From contig QGUS01000072.1 in the NCBI GenBank assembly GCA_003242515.1, forward strand, positions 1-7,590: a DNA stretch of 7,590 bases. The letters are read 5' to 3'. Position 1 is the first letter of the stretch, and every line of letters begins with the position of its first letter. Below are positions 1-5,850 of this stretch, piece after piece. The position numbers and the translations under genes are program-made. The notes beneath the pieces are model-generated. The model saw only the letters and a list, made by a program, of their open reading frames with translations. It was not told the DNA's origin and searched no databases. The stretch comes from Actinomycetota bacterium (GTDB lineage: Bacteria; Actinomycetota; Acidimicrobiia; Spongiisociales; ZC4RG35).

Positions 1-887
1 CCCGCGTGGGGGCGGGGGGCCCCCCCTTGTCGTGGGCGGCCCCCCCGCCCCCCGTGGCGGAGCTGCCCCCCCCCCCGGTCCCCGCCGCCCCGACGACCCC
101 CGCGCCCGCCACCACGACCACCACGGTGGACCGCCGCGCCGGCGCGATCGAGGCCTTCGAGGCGTGGGTGGATGCGGTGCGCTCCGGCGACATGGACGCC
201 GCCTGGGAGGTGCTGGGGTCGGCGTCCCGGCTCGCTCTCGGGGATCGGGAGCACTTCGCCTTCCTCGCCGACGGCCTCCGATACCGGTGGGCGTCATGGG
301 GTCGGATCGAGCACGTCGCCTACGACCTCGAGACCGCCGACGACGGGTCGGAGGTGCTGGTGGCTAGCGGCGTGGCCCGCGGGGACGGGCCGCTCGTGGA
401 CGAACGGTATGCGAGGATCCCGGTGACGGTGGAGGAGGAGCGGTTCTTCGTCGACGTCCTCGCCGGCTACGAGCGCCCCGAGCACCCGGTCCCGCCCGAC
501 TCCGGCCGGGGCCGCCGCATCGTCTACTCCAACTCGCAGCAGCGGGTGTGGCTCGTGGAGGCGGACGGGATCGTCACCGCCACCTACCCGGTGTCGGGCC
601 GCAGGGGAGTGCCCAATCCGGGGACCTATCAGGTGTACTCCAAGTCGGAGAAGGCGTGGGCGGGCCACGACGGGATCACCATGGCGTACATGGTCCGGTT
701 CGCCCGCGGGAAGAACCTTCCCATCGGCTTCCACGCCATCCCCCGGGACGCCCGCGGCAGGCCCCTGCAGAGCGAGGACGCCCTCGGTGAGTACCGCAGC
801 GCGGGCTGTGTCCGCCAGGCGGACGAGGACGCCCGCCTCCTGTACCACTGGGCGGAGGTCGGCACGACGGTCGTAGTCCTGCCCTGA
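1..887 (+). CDS. L,D-transpeptidase (YkuD fold), N-terminal end missing
   Basis: Predicted exported enzyme that makes 3-3 cross-links in peptidoglycan or attaches proteins to it, through an active-site cysteine. Numbering is from the first possible GTG at 6. Residues 1-40 are a Pro/Thr-rich linker. Residues 45-157 look like an NTF2-like domain. Residues 170-293 are the catalytic domain, with a GxPNPGTYxVYSK-like stretch (200-213), His243 in GFHAIP, and RSAGCVR (264-270) with Cys268 as nucleophile. The canonical [S/T]HGC motif here reads SAGC, a change I believe some actinobacterial members share. The frame is open to the window edge and no signal peptide or lipobox is visible, so the true start probably lies upstream. 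The stop at 885-887 is 2 bp from the convergent stop of the radical SAM gene. Catalytic assignment is firm; the NTF2-like domain is an inference. Confidence 0.88.
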   Translation, partial: RVGAGGPPLSWAAPPPPVAELPPPPVPAAPTTPAPATTTTTVDRRAGAIEAFEAWVDAVRSGDMDAAWEVLGSASRLALGDREHFAFLADGLRYRWASWGRIEHVAYDLETADDGSEVLVASGVARGDGPLVDERYARIPVTVEEERFFVDVLAGYERPEHPVPPDSGRGRRIVYSNSQQRVWLVEADGIVTATYPVSGRRGVPNPGTYQVYSKSEKAWAGHDGITMAYMVRFARGKNLPIGFHAIPRDARGRPLQSEDALGEYRSAGCVRQADEDARLLYHWAEVGTTVVVLP

Positions 888-889
888 TC

Positions 890-1840
890 TCAGCCGAACG
901 GGAGCGTGGGCTGTACCACCTCCCGGGCCGGCGCCGGCTTCCGGGCTGGCCGGGGAACCGGGCGGGACCCGTCGCGCGACCGGGGCAGGTAGGCCCGGTT
1001 GCGGTACAGCGCCTCGTAGCGGTCGACGAGCTCCGGGTGGGCCTCCCGCAGCCAACCCATGTAGTGCTCCTTGACGCCGGGGCGCAGGTGCAGCCGGATC
1101 TTCCCGATCGAGTCGGCGCCCGCGTCGCGACACGCCTTCTCCACCTCGGCTACCTGGTCGGCCCGGTCGGAGAGGCCGGGGATGATCGGGGCGATCAGGA
1201 CCCCGGTGCGGATGCCAGCCTCCTTGAGCCGGGAGATGGCCTCGACCCTCCGCCTCGGGTGCGGAGTGCCGGGCTCGGTCTCCCGCCAGACCTGCTCGTC
1301 GAGGGTCCCGATGGAGAAGCTGACGGTCACCTCGGCCCGCCTCGACGCCTCCACGATGAGGCCCAGGTCGCGGAGGACTAGGGTCGACTTGGTGAGGATG
1401 CTGAAGGGGTTGGACCGCTCCACCAGGACCTCGAGGATCCCCCGGGTCAGCCGGTACTTCCCCTCGGCCGCCTGATAGGGATCGGTGTTGGTCCCCATGG
1501 CGATCGGCTCGCCGGCCCACCGGCCCGGCGCCGTCTCGGCCCGGGTCAGCTCCACGGCGTTCACCTTGACCACGATCTCGGTCTCGAACTCCTCACCGAT
1601 CCCCAGCCCCAGGTACTCATGGGTGGGGCGGGCGAAGCAGTAGACGCAGGCGTGGCTGCAGCCCCGGTAGGGGTTGATGGTCCAGTTGAACGGGAGGTTG
1701 GGGGCGTTGACGCGGTTGAGGATGGAGCGGGCCTCGACCTCGTGGAAGGTGAGGCCGCGGTAGGCGCCCCGGCCGACGACACGCCGGCTGGGTTCGAAGA
1801 GCCCCCCTCCTCCGGGCGCCCTCCACCTCAGGTCTCCCAT
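890..1840 (-). CDS. Rv2578c-family radical SAM protein (SplB-like), SOS-controlled
   Basis: 316-residue radical SAM enzyme. Cys61, Cys65 and Cys68 in GCSHACVYC form the CxxxCxxC motif that ligates the 4Fe-4S cluster used to cleave S-adenosylmethionine. Further family-like stretches are GTNTDPYQ (116-123), SILTKS (147-152), SFSIGTLDE (174-182) and a TGVLIAPIIPGLSD stretch (212-225). This pattern fits the COG1533 (SplB) group, which includes spore photoproduct lyase, and specifically the actinobacterial Rv2578c type; its substrate is unknown to me. The ATG at 1840 is supported by a -10 box 6 nt upstream and no Shine-Dalgarno, so the mRNA is probably leaderless. A perfect LexA operator abuts that -10 box. 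A Pro/Arg-rich tail (290-309) ends in QPTLPFG, resembling a sliding-clamp-binding peptide. Family call is secure; a DNA-repair role is inferred from operator, family and tail. Confidence 0.93.
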   Translation of the reverse strand: MGDLRWRAPGGGGLFEPSRRVVGRGAYRGLTFHEVEARSILNRVNAPNLPFNWTINPYRGCSHACVYCFARPTHEYLGLGIGEEFETEIVVKVNAVELTRAETAPGRWAGEPIAMGTNTDPYQAAEGKYRLTRGILEVLVERSNPFSILTKSTLVLRDLGLIVEASRRAEVTVSFSIGTLDEQVWRETEPGTPHPRRRVEAISRLKEAGIRTGVLIAPIIPGLSDRADQVAEVEKACRDAGADSIGKIRLHLRPGVKEHYMGWLREAHPELVDRYEALYRNRAYLPRSRDGSRPVPRPARKPAPAREVVQPTLPFG

Positions 1841-1846
1841 GAGACC

Positions 1847-1852
1847 ACCCTA
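1847..1852 (-). promoter_or_regulatory. -10 box of the radical SAM gene, leaderless
   Basis: On the minus strand this reads TAGGGT, followed by exactly 6 nt and then the ATG at 1840. That spacing puts the transcription start at the start codon. No convincing -35 box is visible; the expected position lies just beyond the LexA operator. Confidence 0.6.
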
Positions 1853-1870
1853 ATCGAACACGCGTTCGAT
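1853..1870. promoter_or_regulatory. LexA operator (SOS box)
   Basis: ATCGAACACGCGTTCGAT is an inverted repeat with 7-base arms (ATCGAAC / GTTCGAT) around ACGC. It matches the actinobacterial/Gram-positive LexA consensus TCGAAC-N4-GTTCGA at all 12 defined bases. It begins at the base next to the -10 box of the radical SAM gene and fills the spacer between -10 and -35, so bound LexA would block RNA polymerase. The nearest gene on the other strand starts more than 1 kb away, so the radical SAM gene is the obvious target. Confidence 0.88.
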
Positions 1871-1920
1871 GGGAAGGGCGCGCCGCAGGCTGGGATGCCG
1901 GGCGGCGCGGGCTGGGGGGG

Positions 1921-1969
1921 AGAGAAAAAGCGTCTGGCCGACGAACCCCGAAGAGCCCATCGGCCAGAC
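1921..1969 (-). terminator. Rho-independent terminator after the DUF2269-like gene
   Basis: GTCTGGCCGA (1932-1941) and TCGGCCAGAC (1960-1969) form a perfect 10-bp stem with an 18-nt loop. Read on the minus strand, the stem is followed by GC and then TTTTTCTCTC, the U-tract of an intrinsic terminator. On the plus strand no T-run follows, so it acts leftward. It lies about 75 nt past the stop of the membrane-protein gene and just upstream of the LexA operator, insulating the SOS promoter from read-through. The loop is long for a terminator, so a short stable RNA end is a less likely alternative. Confidence 0.8.
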
Positions 1970-2042
1970 AGTGACTTTCTATCAAACCCTCCGGCGCGCG
2001 TCTAGAGGGCAGCGACGATTTTGTTTCGCGACCCCGGCGCGG

Positions 2043-2468
2043 TCAGACGCCGAGACGGACCACCATCGCCCAGATCGTGACCACGAAGATCACGGTGTAG
2101 ACGAGGGGGGACCAGCGCATCGCTGCCGGCGGGTCGACCGGGCCACCTGCCGCGGCCGCCTCCTTCTTCGCCGGGCCGAAGACCCGGCCGTTGAGACCGC
2201 CGCTGAGGATGATGGCGATGATGCCGATCACGACGAAGGCGCTCTCCCACTCGTACCCGACCTCGATCACGAGCCAGATCCCGGAGATCAGGAGGAGGAC
2301 GATGGAGATCGGGAAGACGAACCCGATCTTCTCCTCGACTTCCGAGACCGCGGCCAGCGTCCCCTTCCTGGCGTGCTTCGGGTAGGCGAGGGTCGACCAC
2401 ACCGCGGCGCCGAACCAGATGGCGGCCCCGATGATGTGGATGGTGAGGAGGATGTCCCGCAGGCTCAT
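2043..2468 (-). CDS. Small four-helix membrane protein, DUF2269-like
   Basis: 141-residue integral membrane protein with four hydrophobic segments at about 6-26, 48-68, 76-95 and 121-138. A short hydrophilic Ala/Lys/Pro loop (100-118) precedes the last helix. The first helix contains HIIGAAIWFG (11-20), a His-plus-aromatic pattern I associate with DUF2269 and CopD-like proteins; whether His11 binds haem or metal here is unknown. The ATG at 2468 has a -10 hexamer TAGCTT 6 nt upstream and no Shine-Dalgarno, so it is probably leaderless. It lies 41 bp downstream of the reductase gene on the same strand but has its own promoter. A strong terminator follows. Membrane topology is clear; the family name is moderately sure and no function can be assigned. 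Confidence 0.82.
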   Translation of the reverse strand: MSLRDILLTIHIIGAAIWFGAAVWSTLAYPKHARKGTLAAVSEVEEKIGFVFPISIVLLLISGIWLVIEVGYEWESAFVVIGIIAIILSGGLNGRVFGPAKKEAAAAGGPVDPPAAMRWSPLVYTVIFVVTIWAMVVRLGV

Positions 2469-2474
2469 ACGGTC

Positions 2475-2480
2475 AAGCTA
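2475..2480 (-). promoter_or_regulatory. -10 box of the DUF2269-like gene, leaderless
   Basis: Minus-strand TAGCTT, then 6 nt, then the ATG at 2468. It sits in the 41-bp gap after the reductase gene, suggesting independent initiation as well as possible read-through. The same hexamer at the same spacing precedes the gene at 6218. Confidence 0.55.
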
Positions 2481-2509
2481 GTCCGGATCGCCGCACCGGG
2501 GCTCGACCG

Positions 2510-3073
2510 TCACCGCCTGACCGCATACCGGCGGTAGGAGAATCCGCCGCCGAACTCCCGGGCGTCGACCATCTCGAGGGTGACCAGTCGTCCGTCCTGC
2601 GGGAAGTAGGGGATCCCCCCGCCGACCAGGACGGGCGAGACGATCATGGCGTACTCGTCGATCAGGTCGAGTGCCGCTGCCTGCGCCGCTAGGTTGGCGC
2701 CGCCGATGGCGATCTCCCCGTCACCCGGCTCCGCCTTCAGCTTGCGGATCTCATCCTCCAGGCTGCCGGTGGCGAGCCGGGCGCTCGGTATGACCGTGTT
2801 GAGCGTCCTCGAGAACACCACCTTGGGGAGTGCGTTCCAGAGGCGGGTCCACTCCAGCTCGTCGTCGGAGAGGCCGGGCTGGTCTGCCGCCGTCTCCCAG
2901 TAGAGCATGGTCTCGTAGAGCTTCCGTCCGAGGAGATGCACGTCGACGCCCCGGATCCGCTGGATGTGGAACCGGAACACCTCGTCGGAGGGCACCGACC
3001 AGTCGATGCCGCCGGCCGGAGCGGTGATGTAGCCGTCGGCCGAGACGTTCATCATGTAGACGACGCGGCGCAT
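2510..3073 (-). CDS. Dihydrofolate reductase-fold protein (RibD C-terminal family)
   Basis: 187-residue cytosolic oxidoreductase-like protein of the COG0262/RibD_C type, which shares the dihydrofolate reductase fold and usually binds NADPH. Visible signatures are MMNVSADGYIT (7-17), LLGRKLYETM (47-56), PKVVFSRTL (83-91), the Gly-rich GDGEIAIGGANLAAQA (117-132), the likely nucleotide-binding loop, and SPVLVGGGIPYF (146-157). Length fits stand-alone members. These are often annotated simply as 'dihydrofolate reductase family protein' and most have no proven substrate; nothing nearby suggests folate or riboflavin synthesis. The ATG at 3073 is 6 nt from a -10-like TTCAAT. The gene is divergent from the Clp-fold protease gene, with 52 bp between start codons. 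Confidence 0.9.
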   Translation of the reverse strand: MRRVVYMMNVSADGYITAPAGGIDWSVPSDEVFRFHIQRIRGVDVHLLGRKLYETMLYWETAADQPGLSDDELEWTRLWNALPKVVFSRTLNTVIPSARLATGSLEDEIRKLKAEPGDGEIAIGGANLAAQAAALDLIDEYAMIVSPVLVGGGIPYFPQDGRLVTLEMVDAREFGGGFSYRRYAVRR

Positions 3074-3079
3074 CGGGCT

Positions 3080-3085
3080 ATTGAA
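3080..3085 (-). promoter_or_regulatory. Possible -10 box of the reductase gene
   Basis: Minus-strand TTCAAT matches TATAAT at 4 of 6 positions and lies 6 nt before the ATG at 3073, the same spacing as other leaderless starts here. It is the weakest of the set. Confidence 0.35.
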
Positions 3086-3093
3086 CCAGCCGG

Positions 3094-3099
3094 TAGCGT
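3094..3099 (+). promoter_or_regulatory. -10 box of the Clp-fold protease gene
   Basis: TAGCGT fits TANNNT. It would start transcription near 3106, giving a roughly 20-nt leader that contains the Shine-Dalgarno AAGGGAG at 3109-3115, 10 nt before the GTG at 3126. Here a ribosome-binding site, not leaderless spacing, decides the start. Confidence 0.45.
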
Positions 3100-3125
3100 T
3101 CGGGCGAGAAGGGAGTGATCAAGCA

Positions 3126-3986
3126 GTGGACTCGATCGGCCTGCTCTGGCTCGTCCTGATCTTCGTCGGCTTCGTCCAGCCGATCCTGCAGCAGCGGATC
3201 CTGCTGGCGCGCCGCGTCGCGGCGATCAAGCGCCTGGAGTCCCGGCGGGGGAGCCGGGTGATCACGCTCATCCACCGGCAGGAAGGGATGTCCTTCTTCG
3301 GGTTCCGCTTCGCCCGCTACATCGACATCGACGACTCGGAGGCCGTGCTCCGGGCCATCGAGCTCACCGACCCGTCGGTCCCCATCGACCTCGTCATCCA
3401 CACTCCCGGCGGGCTGGTGCTCGCCTCCGAGCAGATCGCCCGGGCCCTGGTGCAGCACCAGGGCAAGGTCACCGTGATCGTGCCCCACTACGCCATGAGC
3501 GGCGGGACGATGATCGCCCTCGCCGCCGACGAGATCCTCATGTCCCCGTCCGCCGTGCTCGGTCCGGTCGACCCGCAGCTCGGCGGCTACCCGGCGGCGT
3601 CGATCCTCGCCGCGGTGGAGCGCAAGGACATCAACGAGCTCGACGACCAGACGCTGATCTTCGCCGACATGGCCGCCAAGGCCCGCGCCCAGGTGAAGGA
3701 GTTCCTCGTCGACATCCTCACGGGCAACGGGATGGACCGGGTCAGGGCGGAGGAGCTGGCGGTGATGCTGTCGGACGGCCGGTGGACCCACGACTACCCG
3801 ATCACCGTGGACAAGGTACGCGAGCTGGGCCTGCCCGTGGCCACCGACCTCCCGGAGGAGGTGCGGGAGATCATGGACCTCTACCCGCAGCCGAAGCAGC
3901 AGCGCCCGTCCGTCGAGTACATCCCGCTCCCGTACGGACCGCCACCCGTGAACGGCGACCGTCCCCCCGCCGGACCGGGCCGCTGA
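3126..3986 (+). CDS. SDH-family Clp-fold serine protease, membrane-anchored
   Basis: 286-residue protein of the 'serine dehydrogenase proteinase' family (Pfam SDH_protease), related to ClpP and SppA. Residues 4-22 are a single hydrophobic N-terminal helix, followed by a basic stretch (QQRILLARR...KR) that probably lies on the cytosolic side. The catalytic core shows DLVIHTPGG (88-96), whose Gly-Gly should form the oxyanion loop, then YAMSGGTM with the probable nucleophile Ser125, and DEILMSPSAVLGPVDPQLGG (135-154). A lysine around 185 is a candidate second catalytic residue by analogy with SppA; this is unproven. The C-terminus is Pro-rich. I chose GTG 3126 because AAGGGAG lies 10 nt upstream and the helix begins at once; TTG at 3081 would add 15 residues and overlap the divergent promoter region. 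A membrane quality-control or signal-peptide role is inference. Confidence 0.9.
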   Translation: MDSIGLLWLVLIFVGFVQPILQQRILLARRVAAIKRLESRRGSRVITLIHRQEGMSFFGFRFARYIDIDDSEAVLRAIELTDPSVPIDLVIHTPGGLVLASEQIARALVQHQGKVTVIVPHYAMSGGTMIALAADEILMSPSAVLGPVDPQLGGYPAASILAAVERKDINELDDQTLIFADMAAKARAQVKEFLVDILTGNGMDRVRAEELAVMLSDGRWTHDYPITVDKVRELGLPVATDLPEEVREIMDLYPQPKQQRPSVEYIPLPYGPPPVNGDRPPAGPGR

Positions 3987-4018
3987 GAAACATCCGCATG
4001 CTCCGGGCTGCCGGCGAT

Positions 4019-4024
4019 TAGGTT
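4019..4024 (+). promoter_or_regulatory. -10 box of the NTF2-like gene, near-leaderless
   Basis: TAGGTT ends 8 nt before the ATG at 4033. No Shine-Dalgarno is present, so initiation at or just before the start codon is likely. Confidence 0.5.
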
Positions 4025-4032
4025 GCCCCCGG

Positions 4033-4413
4033 ATGGACCGGGCTTCGTCGGACGCCGACGTCTTCACCGTCCTCCAGCGGCTGGAGGAGTCCCTCTACCT
4101 GCCGGAGACCCGCTTCGACCAGCAGTACATGGACGAGCTGCTGGCGCCCGAGTTCGTGGAGTTCGGGTCTTCGGGCCGGGTCTGGAACCGGATGCAGATC
4201 ATCCGCACCGATCCGGTGGAGATCGCGGCGAAGCTGCCACTGCCGGACCTGGAGATCAGGCTGCTCGGCGTCGAGGTGGCCCTGGTCACCTACCGCACGG
4301 AGATGGGCCTCGACTTCGCCACCGCCGCCAACCGCTCCTCGGTGTGGCGCTTCTATCCGGACGGCAAATGGCGCCTGGTGTTCCACCAGGCCACGCCGAC
4401 CAACCGCCGCTGA
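4033..4413 (+). CDS. NTF2-like protein, DUF4440/SnoaL type
   Basis: 126-residue soluble protein with the cone-shaped NTF2-like fold implied by its pattern: an N-terminal helical part (10-37), then LLAPEFVEFGSSGRVWNR (36-53), typical of DUF4440, then alternating beta strands (73-90) ending in RSSVWRFYPDGKWRLVFHQA (101-120). Members bind small ligands or act as subunits and accessory domains; no catalytic residues can be assigned. The ATG at 4033 is supported by a -10 hexamer 8 nt upstream and the absence of a ribosome-binding site. The gene follows the protease by 46 bp on the same strand but seems to have its own promoter. It is convergent with the acetyltransferase pair. Confidence 0.82.
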   Translation: MDRASSDADVFTVLQRLEESLYLPETRFDQQYMDELLAPEFVEFGSSGRVWNRMQIIRTDPVEIAAKLPLPDLEIRLLGVEVALVTYRTEMGLDFATAANRSSVWRFYPDGKWRLVFHQATPTNRR

Positions 4414-4433
4414 TCGGTCGGCCGGACGCAAAG

Positions 4434-4450
4434 CGCGCCCGAGGGGCGTG
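4434..4450. terminator. GC-rich hairpin between convergent genes, possible terminator
   Basis: CGCGCCC (4434-4440) pairs with GGGCGTG (4444-4450), one wobble pair included, around a 3-nt loop, giving a compact 7-bp stem. On the minus strand it is followed by CTTTG, a short T-run; on the plus strand there is none. It lies in the 136-bp gap between the NTF2-like gene and the GNAT operon, so it could end either transcript weakly. Confidence 0.4.
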
Positions 4451-4549
4451 GAGGCCACATGGGTGCTGCGGGGCCAGGGCTCTTGCCGGGAGCGGCGGTG
4501 TGGAGACCGTCGTCGAGGCCCCGGTCCTGGGTTTGGCCGGAGCCGCCGC

Positions 4550-5125
4550 CTAGCGGGCGATCGGGTCGCCGAGACCGTCCTCGAGGTCGGGGTGGAGGGC
4601 GTACCACTCCTCCCTGAGGAGGTCCATGCAGATGTTGTCCACCCAGCGGCCGCCCTTGAAGATGGCCCCGGGCGTCCGGGTGGCCACCTTGAACCCGAGC
4701 TTCTCGAAGGTGGCGACGGCCCGCTCGTTGCCCGACTGCGTCCAGAGCCGCACCACTCGCAGGCCGAGCTCGTGGAAGAGGAAGCGGAGCATGGTGTCGG
4801 AGGCGTCCCGGGACACGCCCGTGCCCCAGAACTCCTTGCGGATCGCCAGCCCCCAGTCGGCCTCGAACCGGTCGACCACGCCGCTGTATGACATCATCCC
4901 GGCCACCTCGCAGCTCTCCTTCACCTCCACGATGAAGATCGCGTCGTTGCGGTGGTACGAGAAGTCCCGGTCCCAGTAGCGGCGCCGGATCATCTCCAGC
5001 GTGTAGTCGGGCGGAAGCGTCCGGCTCCAGGCCTGGGTCTCCAGGTCGTTGCGGAGCTCGACGAAGACCGGGAGGTCCTCCTCCCGGATCTCCCGCAGCC
5101 TGGTCAGCTCACCCTCCAGCGCCAC
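4550..5125 (-). CDS. GNAT acetyltransferase, RimJ/RimL-like
   Basis: 191-residue GCN5-related N-acetyltransferase using acetyl-CoA. The N-terminal LTRLREIREEDLPVFVELRN (7-26) is the usual first strand and helix. Motif A is WGLAIRKEFWGTGVSRDASD (91-110), a variant of the pyrophosphate-binding loop. GNERAVATFEKLGF (132-145) is the C-terminal signature of the RimJ/RimL subgroup, whose members acetylate protein N-termini, antibiotics or small amines; the substrate here is unknown. I chose GTG 5125 because GAGG (minus strand, 5132-5135) lies 6 nt upstream and the GNAT fold begins within a few residues; the ATG at 5188 would add a low-complexity Ser/Thr tail inside the upstream gene. The start overlaps the end of the upstream GNAT gene by 17 nt, implying translational coupling. 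Confidence 0.88.
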   Translation of the reverse strand: MALEGELTRLREIREEDLPVFVELRNDLETQAWSRTLPPDYTLEMIRRRYWDRDFSYHRNDAIFIVEVKESCEVAGMMSYSGVVDRFEADWGLAIRKEFWGTGVSRDASDTMLRFLFHELGLRVVRLWTQSGNERAVATFEKLGFKVATRTPGAIFKGGRWVDNICMDLLREEWYALHPDLEDGLGDPIAR

Positions 5126-5639
5126 GCCGGACCTCGCAGTCGTCACGGGTGAACACGAAGTCGACCTCGTCGAAGTAGGCGCCCTCACGGATCCCGACGC
5201 GCCGCATCCGGCCCACCTCCCGGCCGCTCAGGTGCGCCATGAAGGCCAGACCCTCCTCGTCCCAGCCGGGCACGCCGGCCTGGACGATGTGGGCGGGCGT
5301 GTAGAGGAAGAGGTGGTCGAGCATCAGATGGAACGCCCGGGTCGCATGGCCGTGCCGCTGGTGCCTCGGGTCGATCACCACATGGACCCAGGGGCTGGCG
5401 GCGTCCCACCCCCACGAGGCGCGGGCCAGACCGACCACACCGCCCGACTCGACGGCCCACATGGCGCCGTCCTCCTCCTCTAGGGCCCGATTCAGCCAGC
5501 GGACGATGGAGTCGACCGACCGGGGGACGGGGCGGGAGATGTCGAAGCCGCGCCGCCCGGCGAGGGAGGGGTCGGCGAGGATGCCGGCGACGGCGGGGAC
5601 GTCCTCCGGCTCCATCGGTCGCAGTGAAGTGTCGGCCAC
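5109..5639 (-). CDS. GNAT acetyltransferase, first gene of a two-gene operon
   Basis: 176-residue GNAT protein. TSLRPMEPEDVPAVAGILAD (4-23) is the first strand and helix. Motif A is VHVVIDPRHQRHGHATRAFH (85-104), whose Q-R-H-G-H-A loop fits the Q/R-x-x-G-x-G/A acetyl-CoA site. The C-terminal part (125-165) is less typical and lacks the EKLGF-like signature of its partner, so the two genes do not look like a recent duplication. Substrate is unknown. The GTG at 5639 is the only start near the beginning of the fold. Its nearest Shine-Dalgarno-like GGAGG (5655-5659, minus strand) is about 15 nt away, too far to be normal. A weak -10-like TAGAAA 7 nt upstream would make it leaderless instead. The start is the uncertain part; the family is clear. 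Confidence 0.85.
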   Translation of the reverse strand: MADTSLRPMEPEDVPAVAGILADPSLAGRRGFDISRPVPRSVDSIVRWLNRALEEEDGAMWAVESGGVVGLARASWGWDAASPWVHVVIDPRHQRHGHATRAFHLMLDHLFLYTPAHIVQAGVPGWDEEGLAFMAHLSGREVGRMRRVGIREGAYFDEVDFVFTRDDCEVRRGAGG

Positions 5640-5654
5640 GGGATGGTTTCTACA

Positions 5655-5665
5655 CCTCCAGGAGG
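5655..5665. promoter_or_regulatory. Short palindrome containing the GGAGG before the GNAT operon
   Basis: CCTCC-A-GGAGG is a perfect palindrome around one base. On the minus strand it contains a GGAGG about 15 nt before the GTG at 5639. It could be a small operator or could mask a ribosome-binding site; chance is also possible. Confidence 0.25.
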
Positions 5666-5703
5666 CACGGTGTCCGCGAATAGTCCCCTTCCGTATGCCG
5701 GAT

Positions 5704-5816
5704 GGGGACGGAAGTAGGGGCGGGACGGGCCGCATGGGGGTCGTATAGGGGTCGATGGGGGTGCTCGTGGGTGTCGTATGGGGACGGGAATGGGTGATCC
5801 ATGAGGGGCGGATGGG
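5704..5816 (+). repeat. Dense G-tract array with degenerate ~11-bp units
   Basis: The plus strand has 13 runs of three or more G within 113 nt. From 5736 to 5813 they fall into degenerate units starting at 5736, 5748, 5757, 5769, 5780, 5792 and 5805, 9-13 bp long (about one helical turn), with a loose form GGGG-TCGTAT. GATGGGGACGGAA (5701-5713) recurs almost exactly at 5778-5790. The tract can in principle form G-quadruplexes on the plus strand. It lies between the start of the leftward GNAT operon and the rightward small gene. It codes for nothing convincing in any frame. Function is unknown. Confidence 0.65.
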
Positions 5817-5850
5817 TGCGTGCCCCGACGACGGGAAGGAGATCGCGGCA

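Noticed and set aside
294..1520. 408-codon open frame on the minus strand
   Set aside because: It runs antisense through the transpeptidase and out of frame through the radical SAM gene, and its translation is Arg/Gly/Pro/His-rich with no motif. It is a shadow typical of GC-rich DNA.
890..1840. True spore photoproduct lyase
   Set aside because: The cysteine motif and group agree, but overall motifs fit the actinobacterial Rv2578c type better, and nothing nearby suggests sporulation.
1921..2042. Structured small RNA ending at the 10-bp hairpin
   Set aside because: The hairpin plus U-tract lies just after the membrane-protein stop, which a simple terminator explains. I could not recognise 6C, 6S or another known RNA motif.
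3078..4067. 329-codon open frame on the minus strand opposite the protease gene
   Set aside because: The product is a Val/Asp/Gly/His-rich shadow with no domain, while the plus strand encodes a clear Clp-fold protease.
5736..5816. CRISPR-like or tandem-repeat array
   Set aside because: Units are 9-13 bp and degenerate, with no 20-40 bp conserved repeat and no unique spacers. I list it only as a G-tract array.
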